This document shows positions 57,562 to 64,000 of a stretch of DNA of 64,000 nt, piece after piece. Below the pieces are notes generated by a model. It was given only the letters and a program-made list of their open reading frames with translations. It was not told where the DNA came from and searched no databases. The stretch is from Cheilinus undulatus (Eukaryota > Chordata > Actinopteri > Labriformes > Labridae). Location of the stretch: the NCBI RefSeq assembly GCF_018320785.1, contig NC_054871.1, positions 17,542,339 through 17,606,338 on the forward strand, written 5' to 3'. Made by a program: the position numbers and the translations under genes. Positions within the stretch are counted from its first letter, which is position 1. Every line of letters starts with the position of its first letter.

Positions 57562-59029
57562 TTCGAGCGAATCCGTAGGATCTGAGACCGATCTATAAGC
57601 AACTTGGGATCCAGCCTGAGTCATCACAGTGATCACATCTGACAACGGGACATGTGATGAAACTTACTTACCATTAACCAGTATCTGGCTGTTTTTACAA
57701 CCATATTCCTTGACCAGAGATCAGAAACACGTTGACATGAGCTTTGAATTACATCAAAACTGCATGGTAAAGAAAATAAAAGATGGTAGATTAATCTAAT
57801 GTGAACTGGAACTTGACATTCTTGCTTACATCCATAAAAAAAGATTGGGAAAATATGTTGTTGTGAGCCAAAACTTTGATCAGCATCATTAGAAAAAACC
57901 TTGAAAATTTGGTTTTACTTTTATTTTGTGCACCTAAGTATGTTTAAACAATGTAAAAAAAAAAAGTCTGTTTTTATCATGTTAGTGAACTAAAGACTAT
58001 TAAGATACTAAGAGGAGTTTCTCAAAGCCAGGCAGTGTGGTTTGGGGTCAGTTTTTCATGCAGCACCTCAGTTGATCCCAAACTAATCCAGGTGTGCTGC
58101 TCCATAGTTCCCATTCTGGGCTCTGATCCAGAAGTTGAGTGGCATAAATGTGTAACGGAGAGCCGTTGTTTTCTTCCCTCTTTAGCCATTACCATAAACA
58201 CGAGGGATAACGTGCATTTAATAGGTACCAAAAATCAAGCATACTGTAGAATACAAATGAAATGTACAGAGCTGGAAAACTGTTTCACTGTTTGACTGAC
58301 AAACAGTTTGCAGTTTGCTTACTGGTTTATCGACTGTTAGGTGTCACCCTGAAAAGATTCGTGGAGGTTTGAGGAGCAGAATCCAGCTAATCCAAAAGAC
58401 TCTGAAGGAGGCGTTCCATCCCACTTACCCACAACAGTGCCAAAGCTCATCAGATAACAAGGTGAATCTGTGAAAATGTCATTAAAAACTTAGAGCTGTT
58501 TTCAGTGGTCAACAATGAAGGTTTAGGAGGTTAGTAAACACACTGGAGCCAAAGTATACATTTATATTCTTAAGCCTGATGCACACCTACTGCACTTGGG
58601 GAATGCAGTTGTTGCTGACGTCACTTTTTTCAAGTCTTTGTTTTTGTTTTTGTTTTTTAAGCCACAGTGAATATTGTACTGCAGACTTTTTACCAAGGTA
58701 TCATTATACCATGAGAATTTGATACAGTTACAGTTCCTAGTTGTGAACTGGAAGAGAGAAAATTGCTACCTAGAGTGGCAGCGTTGGACACACTGACAGG
58801 GAAAGTAGTCCTGTTGCATGGCCCAACTGTAACTGTAGCCTGATTTATGTTGAAATTGGACAGCATGATCTTATTGTTTGTAGTGCTGGACACTGTGTCA
58901 GATTAGGCAGTGAGCCAAGGATTCATGCCAAGGCTTGGCCGACAAACTTAAGACAATGCAGAGGCACTTCACCAATTATCATGACTGAAGTGATGATGTT
59001 GGAAGCGGGGGCTGGGACTTTATTTGATA

Positions 59030-59180
59030 TTTATTCTTGGCCTTTTTACCTTTATTTGAGTGGAATAGGGCAGTTGATAGTGTAGGAAATCAGGGAGAGA
59101 AGGTGGAGAACACCATGTGGGAACAGAGCTACAGGTCTGACCTAAGTCTTCCTCTTTAAGGACGATAGTCTCAGCACATG
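59030..59180 (-). repeat. decayed SINE, minus strand
   Basis: On the minus strand: a GTCAGACCTGTAGCTC region, a CT-rich body (CTTCTCTCCCTGATTTCC), AACTGCCCTATTCCACTC and CAAATAAAGGTAAAAAGGCC. Same layout as the better copy at 60.6-60.75 kb. Confidence 0.5.
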
Positions 59181-60469
59181 GGACAAACTTGAGGCACTCC
59201 CTTTAGTTTGATTGCAGGTATGATTAGCAAATGTAGATCTTTTTCTTCCTTTTTCTGTTATCTGTCACAGAAGGCAGAAAGAAAATCAGACATGCAAGAA
59301 TTTCTGTCAAAAGTCCATGAGATGTCTCAGATTTGGTCTTCTTTGTTGTTCACATATTTTGCTTAACAAGATTTTTTTAAATCAGCAAAGTAAAGAATCT
59401 GGGGTGCATTTCCTTCCTTCAGCCATGTTTATCATCACAGTGTTGATCCAGTGTTTCCTGCATGTTTGTACTATTAATCTAGGCTGAAGACATGCTGCTA
59501 TTATAATTTAGAGTCTAGAGTTAGATAACTAGTGTAACTGCTCCTGTCAGTGATCTACAGTGTGACTCTTTTGTTGGTGTCTGGAGTCATTTGTAGCTCC
59601 CTATGCAAAGTCACTCAGCCATTCACTAACTGTGTAGTGGCCTGCTGCTTCCTGGGTTTAGTTCCAAATCTTTTGTCATATCAAAGAGAGGGAAGTAAAG
59701 TTCGTCTTCACATTTTATTATAACCTCTATTGTGTCTAACAAAAACTGGACTACATTCACAGTTATTTCAGTAAGATTTTATTATCCCAGTGCAAACTGG
59801 AGATGCACTGATTGTAAGGATCAGTGCTAATAGCAATAATGATAACAATGTTTTTTCATTACTTTGGACATTTTTGAGTGTTTTCACATGAGCTTTATAC
59901 TTGGATATTTTTAAAAAGATGTTTGTTGTAACCTCTCTTGAAATGTCACTTGAACATGTCTGATGAACTCAGAGACAGTGAGACTTCAGAGACATTATTT
60001 ACAGGTAATGTTTGTCAACAGGGGAGATATTGGCTGATATTGACGGGGTTGTCCTGATACTTAAATATGGTACTCATGAAAATCGAACAATATCTTCAAC
60101 TGCTTAGATGCCACTATGTCCTAGGTGTCAAATTATGGTTAAGCTCTTGCAAAAATTGCAGGAAAATGCCTGCACGCTGTCTAAATTGCACAAAATTGTT
60201 GGTAACATTTGAGCACTAAAATGTTATTTATGCAGCTTTGCAATTTACACAGTGTGCAGGCGTTTGCTGGAGATGACGCTTTGATTCATTCCTCTCCTAT
60301 GCCACTGTCTTGTGGAATTGATGCAGTTTTTGTAAAGATTTGGTCATTTTTGACACTATTCATTATTAAAACAAGGAGTTTGTATTATTTGAAACACAGG
60401 TGGTATGAAAAGTATCGAACATTTTGACAACTTTGATTCTGATGTGAAAATGATCTGAATGAACTGGGT

Positions 60470-61970
60470 GGATCTAGTGTTGTGCTGATCCAGCTTTTCA
60501 GCTCCGATATTGATCTGATAGCCGGGCTTTGGGTATCTGCTGGTACCAATTCTTAGGTTTGTAACCACCTTTGATAAGAATTTTTTTTTTTAAAGATGTA
60601 TTTTTGGCCTTTATTTGATAGGACAGTGGATAGAGTCAGAAACAGGGAAGAGAGCGGGGAGAGACATGCAGGAAATAGTGCCATGGGCTGGATTTGAACC
60701 CGGGTCACCTGCGTATATGGTGCGCGCCTTAACCACTCGACTACTGGTGCGCCTGTTAAGAAATTTTTTAAGTTAATAAAATCATAAAAACAGATGTAGC
60801 CATCACAGTTCTCCCTACAGTCTGTGAACCACTTACAAAAGCATCACTAGTCCCTGCTGCCACAGTGAACCCTTACTGAGCAGCACTGTATGAGCACAGC
60901 AGCTGAAGCTGTGACTCTGTTACTGTCCATGGCTTTCTCAAGCTGCTAGCATTAGCCTGTAGCATGTAGCACGTAGCATTACACTGTGCTGTACCATCAC
61001 AGCTCCAGGTATCCAGTGAAACTTAGAGCATTTACATCCATCAACTTTGCTTATGAATATTCTTATACTGTCTTGTAGAGGCGAAGCAGCGTGACTTTGA
61101 GAAGGTCTTACATGCTGACAAACAGTCCTGTGATTTTTTAAAATATTTTTGTCAGCATATTAACAGGACATCGGTTATCTTAATGCAACAATTTTCATGA
61201 AATGTAATGTTACTTCACATCTTGCTGAGATATGTATCTTTTTAGCCAACACAAAAGAAAGAAAAAAGTCAATCTAGCAGTCACGCTAAACTTAAATCAG
61301 ATGGGAGAAAGACACAAAAACTGAAACAAAAACATAAACCCAAGGAAATCCAAGGAGACAATACACATATATACCTGATCTTAATTGTATTAAACATCAG
61401 TCCTTGATGTCCATCTGATGAGTTAGGACCTCAACATAGAGGTCCTTCCTCTCAGCCACTCTATGAATTACCCGCTCATAGCTCGCTGTTGTGCTCGACA
61501 CCTCTACGCATGATTAAAAGTGGACAAATTGGATGAATTCCAAACAGCATAAAGAAACCTTACAACCAGTCATCAGAGCTAGATTGCTCCACAATCTTTT
61601 TACATTTTGATGTTTCAACATTATCTGGTACTGTCTGTGATTCAAAAGTTTGTATTTGCAATGCAGCCGGCAAAGTCGACCGCTTTACTGTGTTGTTTCC
61701 TTCACCCTCTTCAGTAGTTTAAACTCATGGTTAAACCTCCACCACTCTAAACATGAGCTGTGCATATATTTCTTGTAGTCACAGAAATTGTTGGTGTAAC
61801 TGGAGTGAAATACCCTCAGACTTAGCCTTTGTTGTTAGCTGTTAGCTTTGTTGTGAGATCTACCTCGTGGATTGGCCCACTGTCATGATACCTGATCTAG
61901 CTTTTTGAGTCCATAGTGGACCAGTATCCGATACCAAGGTCGGATCTCTGGGTGCGTTGCTAGTTCAGAG
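60470..61970. repeat. possible decayed hAT-like repeat around a SINE
   Basis: The left part (GCTGATCCAGCTTTTCAGC, GGGCTTTGGGTATC) and right part (CCAGTATCCGATACCAAGGTC, CTGATCTAGCTTTTTGAG) look like inverted, diverged ends of fish repeats built on GATCCGATAC words. The ends are too decayed to fix. A similar start occurs at ~59793 (GAGATGCACTGATTG). Confidence 0.3.
60581..60753 (-). repeat. tRNA-derived SINE, well preserved
   Basis: On the minus strand: head GGCGCACCAGTAGTCGAGTG with GTTAAGGCGC, box B GGGTTCAAATCC, body CTCCCCGCTCTCTTCCC, then CTATCAAATAAAGGCC and an A tail. The flanks TGATAAGAA and TGTTAAGAA are a probable target duplication. This is the best SINE copy in the window. Confidence 0.9.
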
Positions 61971-64000
61971 TCAGACACACATCCAGTAAATTCCAAGCCT
62001 GAGCAACCGATGATTTTGTGATCTCTATATTTTGACTGTTTGTGTCTAAAAATAAAAATGACTGAATAATTTCCTTCATTTTTATCAAGGGTAACTCAAC
62101 ATTGCATGAAGATAAACGTACACACATGATTTGCTTTTATTGGCAGCTGGGTGTAAAAGACAGATCTCTGTTTACTGTGACAGAAAACTGTTTATTCATT
62201 CCACATGGAAAAGGTTACCTCTTTCACACATCCACATTTTCCTAACATCTCGTATTTGTACCTGTTCTTCCTGTTGCATATCAACTTTTTCTGTGATCAC
62301 ACTTTTTTTTTTTTGCACAGTCAAAAACAAGGTGCGATCCCTCTTGCTCGTGTTTCTGATTATCACTCGATGTGACAGGGACAGATGGGCCTTCAGGAGG
62401 ATTTGAGAGAGGAAACATGCAGGTCAATGGGATATTTCAGACGGTGCACTCACGTATGCTCCTAACACAGGAGCTTGAGTGGACTTTTTCTTCAGAGCAC
62501 AGGATATCATTGGCCTGAACATGCAGAAACAGGATAAAATGGGAAAGGATTGGGGAGGGAGAATGAGAGGAAGATGGGGGAGAACAGATGAAGCGAGTGG
62601 TGGATATGCTGATGGCAGTAGTGTATAAACTGAAAGGTGAGATCCTGTGGAGGTTGCTGGCAGCAGAGCGTTCCCACTCGCTGACACTGTACTGAAACTC
62701 CAGGGGCAAACTGTCATTTGTGTATGTGTGATAGCAGGTACATGTTTAGGTGTATAGAGCGCATATAGGGCTGTGTATATGCATGTGCACGGCTGTGTGA
62801 CTGTGCATGAGAAAGACACACAGAGGCTGTGAGAGCTGCAGGAGGCTCATCTGAATTCACTAATGCTGCCAGACTGGGAGAACATGGAAAGACTTCTAGG
62901 CACTGACGCTCAGAGGCTATTTTTAGACTCCCCCCTTTCCATGGTGAAAAAGTGGGGGAAAAGTAGGGACCCGATCAATGATTTAAAATGAGATGAATTT
63001 GATGAATGCAGAAGAGTTTCATCACATCACCCTTACTTGCCGTCTCACAGCATTGTTGTCAGTGGCTTGTTTCTTTTGTGTGTGCTTGAGCTATGCATCT
63101 TGTGTGATGACAGATGAATTTATTCCCTTGTGACCACTTGTAAGTTATGCTGCAGACAGCTGTGGGAATTTTATGTGTTTAAAAATAAAAAACCATGAAG
63201 CAAAGGCTAGCATCATGTCCAGCTGTATTTAGCTTCCAAAAACTGGCAGTTTTATCTTGAAGCTAAGCTCTTCTTACATGTATCATGTCAGCGAATGACA
63301 ATGGATTTATACTGTATAAGCTCAACACAGCAGATGGCACAAGCATGTTCAACCAAATATACCCACATATACCCCCCTCACAAACCTACACAACCAATTA
63401 TTGTGAGTCAAAGAACAATGATTGGCTGGTTCTTGTGCATGTAATACCAATGTGGCCTAGTTTAGCCCACAAATGAACAGGATTAGTGCAGCTCCCGCTT
63501 TAATGTAGCTTTAGTGATGTTAATCTGTCCTAGTCAAGCAAATTGGATTTCATAAAAAGCTGTGCTCAAGAATATGTAGACTTTTAGGACTGTCGTGTAG
63601 GGTAGGTTTAATGTTGACTGGATCTTTAACAGGATTTGGATTTAACTTCCTTTGAGTCATGACTACATCAGCCCGCCCTCCGCTCTTGGTGCTTGTAAAG
63701 TGAATGATTGCCATAAAACTTGTACAACTGTTCTCATGGAGGATTCCAACCACATTAAAATGCATACCAGTGTCTTTTTGAAATAGATCTGCTTCATTTC
63801 AAATCAAAAGAACAGATGGAAGTATAGAACAGAGGTAAAAACGCGATGAAGTTAGTTAAATAATAGAAAGACCTTATGTTGGCTATGGGAAAGTCTTGAT
63901 ACCATACTTTTAAACGTTTAAATGATTCTCTTAAAAAAGATGATAGTGTCACCTATTTGGATACAACAAAGATAGAAGCCCATAGCATCCAATATTTGAT

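Larger units (their letters stand above)
46042..64000 (+). other. dennd1b: dennd1b intron 2 (runs off the window)
   Basis: About 18 kb with no further dennd1b exon and no nested gene that I can support. Open frames are short and patternless. It carries SINE, hAT-like and foldback repeats, listed separately. The stretches 46.0-47.6, 48.0-51.0, 53.7-55.7, 57.6-59.0 and 62.0-64.0 kb show nothing recognisable. Confidence 0.75.

Noticed and set aside
46042-64000. Search for dennd1b exon 3 (W-K-F-P-E-D motif) and for a nested gene
   Set aside because: Nothing fitting was found by reading the plus strand, and no minus-strand frame is convincing. A short exon could still be missed by eye.

Overview
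This is vertebrate nuclear DNA, almost certainly from a teleost fish. Coding sequence is confined to short exons with GT..AG boundaries. The background is AT-rich and carries fish-type repeats: Tc1-like transposons with TA target duplications, tRNA-derived SINEs, hAT-like ends, a LINE tail and microsatellites. Three protein-coding genes can be read, in an order and orientation that match human 1q31 as I recall it (LHX9, C1orf53, DENND1B). No bacterial-type operon, CRISPR array or phage is present.

1-8.8 kb: no gene recognised. It holds a complete but dead Tc1-like element (64-1283) and about 1.5 kb of degenerate pentanucleotide array (3.8-5.9 kb), broken up by an old interspersed repeat and a SINE. 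8.9-18.8 kb, minus strand: lhx9, a LIM-homeodomain transcription factor. Five main coding exons join without a break into a 399-residue protein. An extra terminal exon at 8866-8922 would give a 333-residue form with a truncated homeodomain. A possible alternative first exon lies at 22.25-22.41 kb. Introns 2 and 3 hold homeodomain-type sites, a CpG-rich block and a 191-bp tandem duplication.

22.4-28.2 kb: non-repetitive, partly GC-rich spacer with strong purine/pyrimidine tracts. 28.3-37.3 kb, minus strand: a three-exon homologue of C1orf53 (DUF5522-type, 148 residues), whose two introns have been filled by two Tc1-like elements, one of them carrying a LINE insertion, plus several SINEs. 37.3-45.4 kb: spacer with a promoter-like palindrome next to the C1orf53-like gene, an ATCT microsatellite and a large field of decayed repeats.

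45.4-64 kb, plus strand: the first two coding exons of dennd1b (DENN-domain Rab35 exchange factor), with a CRE-containing promoter. All the rest of the window lies in its intron 2. That intron contains a hAT-like element with an 8-bp target duplication, a 1.7-kb foldback element with ~0.5-kb inverted arms, and further SINE and hAT debris.

The three genes do not form a pathway. lhx9 is a developmental regulator (gonad, limb, forebrain, retina in vertebrates), the C1orf53-like protein is of unknown function, and DENND1B acts in endocytic trafficking. What links them is conserved order, probably kept in part by long-range lhx9 regulation (inference). I found no novel gene system. The most useful results are the lhx9 isoform exons, the complete small C1orf53-like gene, and the layered insertion history.
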